Origin: Micromonospora sp. C31
GTDB taxonomy: Bacteria > Actinomycetota > Actinomycetes > Mycobacteriales > Micromonosporaceae
Assembly: GCF_018070575.1 (NCBI RefSeq)
Contig: NZ_JAGPXN010000016.1
Span: forward strand, 1 to 64,000
Length of the DNA stretch: 64,000 nucleotides
Direction of reading: 5' to 3'
Shown: in pieces, positions 46,589 through 56,880 of the stretch
Layout of the letters: each line of letters begins with the position of its first letter
How positions within the stretch are numbered: position 1 is the stretch's first letter
The notes under the pieces: model-generated
The model's database searches: none
Told to the model about the DNA's origin: nothing
What the model saw: only the letters and a program-made list of their open reading frames with translations
Position numbers and translations under genes: made by a program

Positions 46589-47575
46589 TCAGGTCCAGCC
46601 CTGCCGGCGGGCGAGCCAGCCGAGGGACTGCTCGCCGCTCCAGAGCTGGTGCGCCGGAAGGTGCGGCGACGCGGTTCCGGGCATCGATGCGGCGGTGGTG
46701 AGGAAGTAGCCGGACAGGGCGGCGAGGGTGGCGTCCAGCGCGTCGCGAGGCGCGTCCGCCGCCGCCGGGTGCCGGGCGAAGAAGGCGTCGGCGTCGAGGC
46801 CGTCGGCGTAGGCGGTGAGCAGCAGGGTCACCAGGTCGAACCAGGCCGGTCCCTGGCAGAGCCACGTCCAGTCGCAGAACCAGGCCCGCCCCACCCCGTC
46901 GATGAGTACGTTGTCCAACCGCAGGTCGCCGTGGATCAGGCCGGTCGCGCCGGCGGCGTACGCCGGGAGGCGGGACTCCAGCGCGACCAGGTGGGGCAGA
47001 CGGTCCCGCACCGGCGCGGGCAGTGGCGGTGCCGGCTCCCGGCCGGCGGCCACCTCACCCCACCAGAGGATGTCGTCGCGGGCCAGTTCGGCGAGGTGGG
47101 GCGGCCCGAGTTCGCGCAGCCCGGCCGGCGTGTCGGCCAGCGCGGCGGCGACGTCGGCGTACCCGGACAGGGTCGCGGCCAGCTCGGCCGGGTCCCAGGG
47201 CAGCCGGGGGGTGTGTCCGTCGACGGCGTCCAGGCAGAGCGCGAACCAGCCGGCCTCGTGCAGCGTCCACCGGGGGCGGGGCACCGGCAGCCCGTCCGGG
47301 AGCCGGTCGAGGATCGCGGCCTCCCGCGCGTACCAGTCGACCAGTCGCGGATGCTCGGCGGTGGCCGCGGCCTTCACGAAGGCCCGGCCGCCGGCGGCGG
47401 TGCGGAGCACGGCGGCGAAGCCGCGGGTGAAGCCGGCCCCGGCGACGCGCGCGGCGACCACGGGCGCGCCGAGGCGGTCGCCGATGGCGGTACGCAGCGG
47501 CGCCGGCAGCGTCGCCCACGGCGGCCGGTGGGCGGTCGCGTGGTACGGCACGGGAGGCGGGGACGTCGGCGTCAC
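46589..47575 (-). CDS. aminoglycoside-phosphotransferase-like (APH) kinase
   Basis: 328 aa. Brenner-type catalytic motif IHGDLRLDN and the metal-binding CDW (in WFCDWTW, in place of the usual DFD/DW) define an APH/choline kinase fold. GTG 47575 is preferred as the start, giving TPTSPPPVPYH; longer forms run into a basic stretch. Substrate unknown; many such genes are housekeeping small-molecule kinases, not resistance genes. Monocistronic. Confidence 0.87.
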   Translation of the reverse strand: MTPTSPPPVPYHATAHRPPWATLPAPLRTAIGDRLGAPVVAARVAGAGFTRGFAAVLRTAAGGRAFVKAAATAEHPRLVDWYAREAAILDRLPDGLPVPRPRWTLHEAGWFALCLDAVDGHTPRLPWDPAELAATLSGYADVAAALADTPAGLRELGPPHLAELARDDILWWGEVAAGREPAPPLPAPVRDRLPHLVALESRLPAYAAGATGLIHGDLRLDNVLIDGVGRAWFCDWTWLCQGPAWFDLVTLLLTAYADGLDADAFFARHPAAADAPRDALDATLAALSGYFLTTAASMPGTASPHLPAHQLWSGEQSLGWLARRQGWT

Positions 47576-47814
47576 GCCACCATGCTGCCGGGCCGCCCGC
47601 CACACCGCACCGCACCGCCGCACACTCCGCCACCACCTGACGAGCCCACGCCCCACCGCCACGGCGTCCGGATGCCCGCGCGCGTCGGCATGCGGCGGAG
47701 CCGGCCGGCCGCCCGTCGCACCGCGCCGGCCCGCCCCCGCCCCGCGCCCGCGACCCGCCGGGTGGTGCCGTGGTGGGCCGGGGGCGGCGGCGCGGTCTGC
47801 CAGACTCCCAGGCC

Positions 47815-48351
47815 ATGAGGACCGACGACTTCTGGCAGTTGATCGACCGCGCCCGGGCCGGCGGCGGGGGAGAGCCGCGGGCGGTCGCCGCGCGGGCCGT
47901 CGCGCTGCTCGCCGAGCGCGAGCCGGAGGACATCGTCGGGTACGCCCGCCACCAGGCGCGGGTGCTGTCCGCCTCGCACCGGGTCGACCTCTGGGGCGCC
48001 GCCTACCTGATCAACGGCGGCGTGTCCGACGAGGGCTTCCACCACTTCCGGGGCTGGCTGATGGCCCAGGGGCGGGAGGTCTTCGCACGCGCCGTCGCCG
48101 ACCCGGACTCGCTGACCGGGCTGCCGCAGGTCAGGGCGGCCTCGCTCAGCGGCGAGGAGTTCTCGGCGGCGGAGATGCTGGCGGTGCCGTGGGACGCGTA
48201 CCGGGGGGCCACCGCCGCCGAGCTGCCGGCGGACCGGGAGCCGGTGCCGGTGCCGGACCTCGACGACTTCTGGGACTTCGACGACGAGGAGGAGGCGAAG
48301 CGGCGGCTGCCGAAGCTCGCCGCACTCTTCGTCGAGCCCCCCGCCGAGTGA
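47815..48351 (+). CDS. DUF4240 family protein
   Basis: 178 aa. The N-terminal RTDDFWQLIDRAR and the middle FHHFRGWLMAQGREVF are the DUF4240 signature (MolR-related). A C-terminal DDFWDFDDEEEAKRRLPKL acidic stretch follows. Soluble, function unknown. Divergent from the kinase gene. Confidence 0.88.
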   Translation: MRTDDFWQLIDRARAGGGGEPRAVAARAVALLAEREPEDIVGYARHQARVLSASHRVDLWGAAYLINGGVSDEGFHHFRGWLMAQGREVFARAVADPDSLTGLPQVRAASLSGEEFSAAEMLAVPWDAYRGATAAELPADREPVPVPDLDDFWDFDDEEEAKRRLPKLAALFVEPPAE

Positions 48352-48509
48352 CCCCGGCGGGGCATCCGCCGGGCCGCGCGGCGGCGCCGACGGGGTGCGC
48401 GCGGCGGCGGGGATCGCCCGCGCAGCGGACGCGCGGCGGCGACGTGGGAGCATAGAGGGGGCCGGTGTCGTGCCGGCCCGCTCACGTCAGCCGACCAGAA
48501 CGGACCGCT

Positions 48510-50387
<1,878 letters not shown>

Positions 50388-50630
50388 CCCGCCGCCGGTG
50401 CGTCCGGCGGAAGACGACGTACGACGGCCGGCGCCCCGGCCGGGCCGCGGACCGCTCGGTGGTCCCGCCCCGGCCGGGGCGCCGGCCGTTCGCGTCGAAG
50501 GATTTTTTCGGCCCCGGCACCCCCGCTGCAACCCGCCGGACGGAAGGGCAGGACCTGCGCCGACGATCGCGCCGGGGCATTCGCCGCGCCATGCGCCATT
50601 GACGTGCGACGTCGTCCTCGTCGGCCGAAC
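50388..50630. other. intergenic stretch after lepA, nothing recognised
   Basis: 243 nt between lepA and the first 441-bp repeat. No supported gene or clear terminator seen; the short reading frames lack ribosome-binding sites. Confidence 0.5.
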
Positions 50631-50632
50631 CG

Positions 50633-50658
50633 GTTTGGATTTTTGGCGGGTCGGGAAC
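50633..50658 (+). promoter_or_regulatory. candidate SigB-type promoter, copy 1
   Basis: GTTT, a 16-nt spacer and GGGAAC, in the repeat, ~65 nt before the YeaQ-like ATG. Confidence 0.4.
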
Positions 50659-50722
50659 TTAGCGGTCACGACAGCAACACCACGGACAGTGGAACTGATT
50701 CTTTTTGAAGGAGGAGGGCGAC

Positions 50723-51010
50723 ATGGAGCTCACCGTTTGGGGCATCGTCACCGCGCTCATCGTTGGTCTCATCATCGGCGCTCTGGCTCGCCTGCTCGTG
50801 CCGGGTCGCCAGAACATCCCGATGTGGCTGCACATGCTGATCGGTGTGGGCGCGGCGCTGCTGGGCACCGTGCTGGCTCGGGCGATGGGTATCGCCACCG
50901 AGACCGCCGGCATCGACTGGGGCGAGCTGCTGGTCCAGGTCGTGCTGGCCACGATCGCCGTGGCCCTGGTGGCCGGCGTGGGTCGTCGCCGCAGCGTCAC
51001 CCACCGGTAA
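50723..51010 (+). CDS. GlsB/YeaQ/YmgE family membrane protein, copy 1
   Basis: 95 aa with three predicted membrane segments (WGIVTALIVGLIIGALARLL, LHMLIGVGAALLGTVLARAM, ELLVQVVLATIAVALVAG) and a Gly/Arg-rich end. The family is stress-induced in other bacteria; function unknown. AAGGAGGAGG precedes the ATG. Its twin at 51282 differs at two residues. Confidence 0.93.
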   Translation: MELTVWGIVTALIVGLIIGALARLLVPGRQNIPMWLHMLIGVGAALLGTVLARAMGIATETAGIDWGELLVQVVLATIAVALVAGVGRRRSVTHR

Positions 51011-51024
51011 TCTCCGTACCGCTC

Positions 51025-51059
51025 GACGGGCGTCCGACCGCACAGGTCGGGCGCCCGTC
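51025..51059 (+). terminator. terminator of YeaQ-like copy 1
   Basis: GACGGGCGTCCGACC / GGTCGGGCGCCCGTC 15-bp stem (one G-U) with a 5-nt loop. Confidence 0.8.
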
Positions 51060-51191
51060 TCGCGTACGCCCCGGGGTCCTGCGCGGGTGGCCCGCAGCGT
51101 CCGTCGGCCCGGTCACGGCCGGGCGGACGGTGTCGCGGCCGCGTCCGAAGTCCGGTCTGGGCGCGCGTCGGAACGGTGCCCCGGAAAGTCG

Positions 51192-51217
51192 GTTTGGATT
51201 TTTGGCGGGTCGGGAAC
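51192..51217 (+). promoter_or_regulatory. candidate SigB-type promoter, copy 2
   Basis: Identical GTTT-N16-GGGAAC as in copy 1. Confidence 0.4.
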
Positions 51218-51281
51218 TTAGCGGTCACGACAGCAACACCACGGACAGTGGAACTGATTCTTTTTGAAGGAGGAGGGCGAC

Positions 51282-51569
51282 ATGGAGCTCACCGTTTGGG
51301 GCATCGTCACCGCGCTCATCGTTGGTCTCATCATCGGCGCTCTGGCTCGCCTGCTCGTGCCGGGTCGCCAGAACATGCCGATGTGGCTGCACATGCTGAT
51401 CGGTGTGGGCGCGGCGCTGCTGGGCACCGTGCTGGCTCGGGCGATGGGCATCGCCACCGAGACCTCCGGCATCGACTGGGGCGAGTTGCTGGTCCAGGTC
51501 GTGCTGGCCACGATCGCCGTGGCCCTGGTGGCCGGCGTGGGTCGTCGCCGCAGCGTCACCCACCGGTAA
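51282..51569 (+). CDS. GlsB/YeaQ/YmgE family membrane protein, copy 2
   Basis: 95 aa, same layout as copy 1; differs at two residues (Ile to Met in RQNMPMW, Ala to Ser in TETSGID). Same ribosome-binding site and promoter. Confidence 0.93.
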   Translation: MELTVWGIVTALIVGLIIGALARLLVPGRQNMPMWLHMLIGVGAALLGTVLARAMGIATETSGIDWGELLVQVVLATIAVALVAGVGRRRSVTHR

Positions 51570-51583
51570 TCTCCGTACCGCTC

Positions 51584-51618
51584 GACGGGCGTCCGACCGT
51601 ACAGGTCGGGCGCCCGTT
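51584..51618 (+). terminator. terminator of YeaQ-like copy 2
   Basis: Same stem as copy 1, with one changed loop base. Confidence 0.8.
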
Positions 51619-51732
51619 TCGCGTACGCCCGGATGATTGCGATACGCCCGCTTTCGCCCTCGCGCCGGGCCGTGCATGATCGATCCGCTGCGGTACCGTC
51701 GCCTCTCTTCCGCCGACCGCCCACTGTCGTAA

Positions 51733-51771
51733 AGGAATTTTTCCTACTAAGGTGCGGCGGAGAAGGTTAGT
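51733..51771 (+). promoter_or_regulatory. candidate operators before the sugar ABC operon
   Basis: An AT-rich patch holds AGGAATTTTTCCT (51733-51745), a 5-bp inverted repeat with a 3-nt spacer, and ACTAA (51746-51750) with its inverted partner TTAGT (51767-51771). Plausible repressor sites; regulator unknown. Confidence 0.3.
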
Positions 51772-51797
51772 GCCAAGCGGCGCGAGGGAGATGTGGC

Positions 51798-53087
51798 GTG
51801 AACAGGTGGAAGCGGCTGGCCCCGGTCACCGCCGTCGTGGCCTCGGCCGCGATGGTCCTGGCTGGTTGCGGTGGCTCCGATGACGACAAGGCTGCCGACA
51901 ACAGCAAGCTCACGGTCTGGATGATGGGCGAGGGCAGCGAGGCGCAGACCAAGTTCCTCGACGGCGTCGAGACCGAGTTCCGGCAGAAGCACCCGGACAC
52001 GGACGTGGTGGTCCAGTACGTTCCCTGGCTCGAGGCGCCGAAGAAGTTCCAGGCCGCCCTCGCCGGGGGCGAGGGACCGGACGTCACGGAGCTGGGCAAC
52101 ACCGAGACCCAGGGCTGGGCGGCGCAGGAGGCGCTGGCCGACGTGACCGACCGGATGAACGGTTGGACCGAGGGCAAGGACATCCTTCCCGACCTGGTCA
52201 AGAACGCCCAGCTCGACGGCAAGCAGTACGGCGTGCCGTGGTACGCCGGCGTGCGGGGGATGTACTACCGCACCGACTGGTTCGCCGAGGCGGGCGTGAA
52301 GCCGCCGACCAACTGGGAGGAACTGGTCTCCGCCGCCAAGACCGTGCAGGCCAAGAAGCCGGGCACCTACGGCATCGCGCTGCCGGGCAACTCCGAGCTG
52401 CCCTTCTACTCCTTCCTCTGGGGCGCCGGCGCGGAGATCGCGACGCAGCAGGGCGACTCCTGGAAGTCGGGCTACGACACGCCCGAGGCGCAGAAGGCCG
52501 TCAAGTTCTGGACCGACCTGGTGACCGTGCACAAGGTGGCCCCGCCGGCCGCCGCGGGCTGGAACGAGATCGACGCCCGGACCCAGTTCGCCACCGGCAA
52601 GGCGGCGATGGCCTTCGGCGGCAGCTGGCAGCAGGGCGCCATCAAGAAGGACAACCCGGAGATCGAAAAGGTGTGGGGCACGTTCCCGATCCCCGGCCCC
52701 GACGGCAAGGCGGCACCCGGCTTCGCCGGCGGCTCCGACGTCGCGATCTGGAAGGACAGCAAGCGGCAGGATCTCGCCTGGGACTACCTGACCGTGCTGC
52801 TGAACAAGAAGAACGACCAGGCGTTCGCCGACAGCCTCGGCTTCTTCCCCGTCTACCAGGACCTGGTCGGTGGCGACAAGTACGCCAGCGACAAGATCAT
52901 GGCGGCGTTCGCCACCACGATGCAGAACACCAAGCTCACGCCGCTCACCCCCAAGTGGGTGGAGGTCAGCCGGACCAAGACGGTGACCCAGGCGATGAAC
53001 AGCTCGGTCATGAAGGGTCAGAAGACGGTCGAGAAGGCAACCGCCGACGCGGCCGCGGAGATGGAAAGCATCCTCAACGCCAAGTGA
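51798..53087 (+). CDS. sugar ABC transporter substrate-binding lipoprotein (CUT1)
   Basis: 429 aa. Signal peptide with lipobox VLAGC (Cys24), followed by a family 1 solute-binding fold with TVWMMGEG, GPDVTELGNTET and GSWQQGAI, usual for di- or oligosaccharide transporters of the CUT1 class. GTG start with GAGGGAG upstream. The GTGA overlap couples it to the permeases. Specificity cannot be read; N,N'-diacetylchitobiose, trehalose and similar sugars are common in close relatives. Confidence 0.93.
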   Translation: MNRWKRLAPVTAVVASAAMVLAGCGGSDDDKAADNSKLTVWMMGEGSEAQTKFLDGVETEFRQKHPDTDVVVQYVPWLEAPKKFQAALAGGEGPDVTELGNTETQGWAAQEALADVTDRMNGWTEGKDILPDLVKNAQLDGKQYGVPWYAGVRGMYYRTDWFAEAGVKPPTNWEELVSAAKTVQAKKPGTYGIALPGNSELPFYSFLWGAGAEIATQQGDSWKSGYDTPEAQKAVKFWTDLVTVHKVAPPAAAGWNEIDARTQFATGKAAMAFGGSWQQGAIKKDNPEIEKVWGTFPIPGPDGKAAPGFAGGSDVAIWKDSKRQDLAWDYLTVLLNKKNDQAFADSLGFFPVYQDLVGGDKYASDKIMAAFATTMQNTKLTPLTPKWVEVSRTKTVTQAMNSSVMKGQKTVEKATADAAAEMESILNAK

Positions 53088-54070
53088 CGACGCTGACCGA
53101 GGCGCCGGAGACGGCCGCCGCGCGGGAGACCCCCGCGCGGCGGCGTCGCCGGGTGGATCGCCTGCCCTACCTGTTGCTCCTGCCCTGCCTGGTGATCATC
53201 GGCGTGCTGCTGCTCTGGCCGCTCGGCCAGGTGGTGGTGATGTCCTTCCACCAGCTCAACAACGTCCGGCAGCTGCGCGGCGACCGCGAGTGGCCGTGGG
53301 TGGGCCTCGGCAACTACGCCGAGATCCTCAGCGACCCGTTCTTCCTGACGGTGCTGCGCAACACGGTTCTCTTCGCCGTGGCCAACGTCGCGCTCACGAT
53401 GGTCCTGGGCACCCTGGTCGGACTGCTGCTCAACCGGCTCGGCAGGCGGATGGCCGCCTTCGTGGCCAGCTGCGTGATGCTCGCCTGGGCCACCCCGGCG
53501 CTGACCGGCACGATCGTCTGGAAGTGGATCTTCGACGACACCAGCGGCCTGGTCACCTGGTTGTTCAACGCGCTGCCCGACGGGCTGTCGCAGAGCCTCT
53601 TCGGGCGCAGCGACTGGACGGGCTACGGCTGGTTCAACTCGCCCCTCATGTTCTTCTCGATCCTGACCCTGGTGGTGGTCTGGCACTCGTTCCCGTTCAT
53701 CGCGGTGAGCGTGCTCGCCGGCCTGAAGAGCGTGCCGAGCGAGCTGCACGAGGCGGCCCGGGTCGACGGCGCCGGGCCCTGGAAGGTGTTCTGGAAGATC
53801 ACCTTCCCGCTGCTGCGGCCGGTCTTCGGGATCCTGATCGTGCTCTCCACGATCTGGGACTTCAAGGTCTTCACCCAGCAGTTCGTGCTGGCCGGCGGCA
53901 CGCAGGACCGGCCGACGTTCATGCTCTCCATCTACTCGTACGCGGAGGCGTTCTCGCCCCCGCCCAAGTACGGTCTCGGCGCCGCGATCGCGGTGATCCT
54001 CACCCTGATCCTGCTGGTGGTGACCGGCCTCTACGTCCGCATGGTGCTCAAGCAGGAGGAGGACGCGTGA
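53084..54070 (+). CDS. sugar ABC transporter permease (MalF-like)
   Basis: 328 aa with six membrane segments and the EAA loop (ELHEAARVDGAGPWKVFWKI). A Pro/Arg-rich cytosolic N-terminus precedes the first segment. GTG overlaps the stop of the binding protein. Forms the channel with the second permease. Confidence 0.95.
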   Translation: MTTLTEAPETAAARETPARRRRRVDRLPYLLLLPCLVIIGVLLLWPLGQVVVMSFHQLNNVRQLRGDREWPWVGLGNYAEILSDPFFLTVLRNTVLFAVANVALTMVLGTLVGLLLNRLGRRMAAFVASCVMLAWATPALTGTIVWKWIFDDTSGLVTWLFNALPDGLSQSLFGRSDWTGYGWFNSPLMFFSILTLVVVWHSFPFIAVSVLAGLKSVPSELHEAARVDGAGPWKVFWKITFPLLRPVFGILIVLSTIWDFKVFTQQFVLAGGTQDRPTFMLSIYSYAEAFSPPPKYGLGAAIAVILTLILLVVTGLYVRMVLKQEEDA

Positions 54071-54924
54071 CGCGACGCGGAGGCGGCGGGGGCGCGAAGC
54101 GGCTCGCCCTCAACGGCGCGGGGCTGCTGGTGGCGCTCTTCGCCGCGTTCCCGGTCTACTGGATGATCGCGACCTCGCTCAAGCCGAGTTCGGAGATCTT
54201 CTCGTCCACCCCCCGGCCGGTGCCCAGCGAACCGACGTTCGAGCACTACCGGCAGATCCTCACCGGCAACCTGATCCCGGGCGTCACCTTCGCCGACTTC
54301 TTCCTCAACAGCGCGCTGGTGGCGGTCTCCACCGTGGTGCTCAGTGGCCTCGTGGCGTTGCTGGCGGCCACCGCCGTGGCCCGGTTCCGGTTCAAGCTGC
54401 GGACCACCTTCCTGATCATGCTGCTGGTGGTGCAGATGATCCCGCTGGAGGCGCTGGTCATCCCGCTGTTCCTGATGATCCAGCGGCTCGGGCTCTACAA
54501 CACCCTGCCCAGCCTGATCCTCACCTATCTCGGCTTCTCGCTGCCGTTCGCGGTCTGGATGCTGCGCGGCTTCGTCGCCGCCGTGCCGAAGGAGTTGGAG
54601 GAGGCCGCCGCCATCGACGGGGCCAGCCGGGCGCAGACCTTCCGCAAGGTCCTCTTCCCGCTGGTGGCGCCCGGGCTGGTGGCCACCAGCATCTTCTCGT
54701 TCATCACCGCCTGGAACGAGCTGATCTTCGCGCTGACCTTCATCAACGACCAGGAGAGCTACACGCTGCCGGTCGCGATGACGTTCTTCTTCGGCCGCGA
54801 CGACACGGCGTGGGGTCCGGTGATGGCCGCCTCCACCCTGTTCACCCTGCCGGTGATCGTCTTCTTCCTGCTGGTGCAGCGGCGGATGGTCTCCGGGCTG
54901 GTGGCCGGGGCCGTCAAGGGCTGA
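54067..54924 (+). CDS. sugar ABC transporter permease (MalG-like)
   Basis: 285 aa with six membrane segments and the EAA loop (ELEEAAAIDGASRAQTFRKV). GTG overlaps the previous TGA. No ATPase gene follows, so the importer must use a shared ATPase such as MsiK encoded elsewhere. Confidence 0.95.
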   Translation: MTRRGGGGGAKRLALNGAGLLVALFAAFPVYWMIATSLKPSSEIFSSTPRPVPSEPTFEHYRQILTGNLIPGVTFADFFLNSALVAVSTVVLSGLVALLAATAVARFRFKLRTTFLIMLLVVQMIPLEALVIPLFLMIQRLGLYNTLPSLILTYLGFSLPFAVWMLRGFVAAVPKELEEAAAIDGASRAQTFRKVLFPLVAPGLVATSIFSFITAWNELIFALTFINDQESYTLPVAMTFFFGRDDTAWGPVMAASTLFTLPVIVFFLLVQRRMVSGLVAGAVKG

Positions 54925-54941
54925 GCACCGCGCCAGGCACA

Positions 54942-54987
54942 CGGAAGGGCTCCTGTCGACGCCGGGCATCGACGAGGAGCCCTTCCG
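54942..54987 (+). terminator. terminator of the sugar ABC operon
   Basis: CGGAAGGGCTCC (54942-54953) and GGAGCCCTTCCG (54976-54987), 12-bp perfect stem, 17 nt after the last stop. Confidence 0.82.
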
Positions 54988-55014
54988 CGCGTGGGTCGCC
55001 CACGGCTGTGCGGC

Positions 55015-55020
55015 TAGGCT
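55015..55020 (+). promoter_or_regulatory. -10 hexamer TAGGCT, leaderless MOSC start
   Basis: TAGGCT with 7 nt to the ATG of the MOSC gene. Confidence 0.52.
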
Positions 55021-55027
55021 GACCGCC

Positions 55028-55669
55028 ATGACGGGCAGGCTGGCTTCGGTGAACATCGGCGTGGTGACCGAGGCGGAATGGGCGGGCGACGCGAGCGGCC
55101 GCAGCGGCATCGACAAGCGACCGGTCGACGGCCCGGTGCTGCTGCGCGCGGACGGGGTGGCCGGCGACTTCATCGGCGAACGCGCCCACCACGGCGGTCC
55201 GGACCAGGCGGTCTACGCGTACGCCGAGGAGGACGCGGCGTGGTGGGCGGGGGAGATGGACCGCTCCATCCGTCCCGGCGCCTTCGGCGAGAACCTGACC
55301 ACGTACGCGCTGGACGTGACGGGCGCCGTGATCGGTGAGCAGTGGGCGGTGGGCTCGGCGCTGCTCCAGGTGACCAAGCCGCGCACGCCGTGCACCACCT
55401 TCGCCGGCTTCTGGGGCGTGCCCGACCTGATCAAGCGGTTCACGGCCCGGGCGACGCCCGGGGCGTACCTGCGGGTGCTGCGCAAGGGAGAGGTCGGCGC
55501 GGGCGACCCGGTCGAGGTGGTGGACCGGCCGGCGCACGGGGTGACGATCGGCGAGGTGTTCCGGGCCCTGAGCCTGGAGCCGGAGCTGCTGCCCCGGCTG
55601 CTCGACGCGCCCGGCCTGCCGGACCGGATCCGGGAGAAGGCACGCCGCCGGCTCGCCGGCCGGAGCTGA
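55028..55669 (+). CDS. MOSC domain protein
   Basis: 213 aa. YiiM-like MOSC domain with the conserved pattern GDFIGERAHHGGPDQAVYAY, GAFGENLTT and the Cys of PRTPCTTFAG, the expected molybdenum-cofactor ligand position. Such proteins handle sulfur carriers or reduce N-hydroxylated compounds. Single domain, no ferredoxin part. Confidence 0.93.
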   Translation: MTGRLASVNIGVVTEAEWAGDASGRSGIDKRPVDGPVLLRADGVAGDFIGERAHHGGPDQAVYAYAEEDAAWWAGEMDRSIRPGAFGENLTTYALDVTGAVIGEQWAVGSALLQVTKPRTPCTTFAGFWGVPDLIKRFTARATPGAYLRVLRKGEVGAGDPVEVVDRPAHGVTIGEVFRALSLEPELLPRLLDAPGLPDRIREKARRRLAGRS

Positions 55670-55740
55670 TCGGCGCCACCCGTGCGGACGGGCCCCGTCC
55701 CGTGGGGAGGGGGCCCGTCCGGCGTCGGCGCGGGTGCGGC

Positions 55741-56676
55741 TCAGCGCAGCCAGGGCACGCTGCGGTCGAGCAGGCCGCGCTGCTTGAGTTCCTTGCGCAG
55801 CGGGATCTCGTCGTCGATGTAGCCGTCCCAGTTGATGCCCCAGTAGTTGGCGGTGTGGGTGCCCTCACCGCAGAGCTGGCGCTGCACCGGCGTGCGGTTG
55901 GCCCACCACTCGCCGTCCTTGTCGATGTGCAGCTCGTCCAGGGGTCGGATCCACCGGTAGGTGTAGCCGACGAAGAGCATCTTGCGGGTGATGGTCGACA
56001 GGTTGGTCGACCGCGAGTGCCACTGGCGGCGGTCGAAGATGAAGGCGTCGCCGGGGTTGGCGGTGATCTCCACCGTCCCCTCCGGGTCCGGGTTGTGCAC
56101 GGAGGTGTCCGCCGGGCGGGGCAGCGAGTTCCACAGGTGGCTGCCCGGAATCACCTTCGTGGCGCCCCGGCCCTTCTCCGACAGGTCGGACAGGACGTAG
56201 GCGACCTTGAGCGAGAACATCGGCCGGGGCAGGTTCGGGTCCATCGTCTCCGGGTCGGAGTTCTGCCGGTACCCGTCCTGGTGCCACCCCCAGTAGGGCT
56301 TCTCCGGCTCCGCCGCCGGCGGGGTGACGTCCAGGTGGTTGTGGTGGGTGTAGATGTTCCAGCCGGCCAGGCCCCACATGTACGGGAAGGCGATCGGGTG
56401 GGTCAGCAGGTCGCCGAAGAGCTCGTCGCGCTCCAGGAAGCCCAGCAGGTGCAGGGTGCCGTCCTTGGTGGTGGTGCCCTTCGCCTGCTCCTCGGCGTAG
56501 ACGCGGTCCACCGCCGCCTCCAGCGCCGCCCGGTGGTCCTCCGTCAGGACGTTGCGCAGCAGGAGGAAGCCCTGCTCGTGGAACTCCTTGCGGTCGGTGT
56601 CACTGATCGGTTCGTAACCGGTCCGGTCGCCGTAGTCGAACACCTCGACGTACCCCTCCCCATGAGGCGAAACCAT
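55741..56676 (-). CDS. phytanoyl-CoA dioxygenase (PhyH) family protein
   Basis: 311 aa. Fe(II)/2-oxoglutarate fold with the HxD in WHQDGYRQN and the distal histidine in WHSRSTN; the RKMLFVGYTYRW region would hold the 2-oxoglutarate-binding arginine. The ATG at 56676 gives VSPHGEGYVEVFDYG; it lacks a clear Shine-Dalgarno. Not linked to an ectoine cluster, so the substrate is unknown. Confidence 0.88.
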   Translation of the reverse strand: MVSPHGEGYVEVFDYGDRTGYEPISDTDRKEFHEQGFLLLRNVLTEDHRAALEAAVDRVYAEEQAKGTTTKDGTLHLLGFLERDELFGDLLTHPIAFPYMWGLAGWNIYTHHNHLDVTPPAAEPEKPYWGWHQDGYRQNSDPETMDPNLPRPMFSLKVAYVLSDLSEKGRGATKVIPGSHLWNSLPRPADTSVHNPDPEGTVEITANPGDAFIFDRRQWHSRSTNLSTITRKMLFVGYTYRWIRPLDELHIDKDGEWWANRTPVQRQLCGEGTHTANYWGINWDGYIDDEIPLRKELKQRGLLDRSVPWLR

Positions 56677-56850
56677 TGCTGGCACAGGCCGCCGATCGTA
56701 ACGCGCTGTTTGCGGGGCGGGGCAGTGCCCGGCCTGATATGCGACCGTCGTGCGGACCCTGGGGAACAGGGCGGTGACGGTGCGTCGCACCCCCCGGGCC
56801 CGGCAGGGCTTATCGCCGGGAATGCCGGTTTGCGCGGTGACTGCCGGTAA

Positions 56851-56880
56851 GGAGATCGGGGGCCAGGAGATCGGGGGCCG
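56851..56880. repeat. 15-bp direct repeat (2 copies)
   Basis: GGAGATCGGGGGCC at 56851 and 56866, between the PhyH promoter and the end of the lysozyme-fold gene. Confidence 0.7.

Larger units (their letters stand above)
50631..51071 (+). repeat. 441-bp direct repeat, copy 1
   Basis: Matches 51190-51630 with about six single-base differences. Includes a promoter, ribosome-binding site, a complete YeaQ-like gene and its terminator. Confidence 0.97.
51190..51630 (+). repeat. 441-bp direct repeat, copy 2
   Basis: Second copy, 559 bp after the first, separated by a 118-bp unique spacer (51072-51189). Confidence 0.97.

Noticed and set aside
46589..47575. aminoglycoside resistance gene
   Set aside because: APH fold is shared with many non-resistance kinases; nothing in sequence or context points to an antibiotic.
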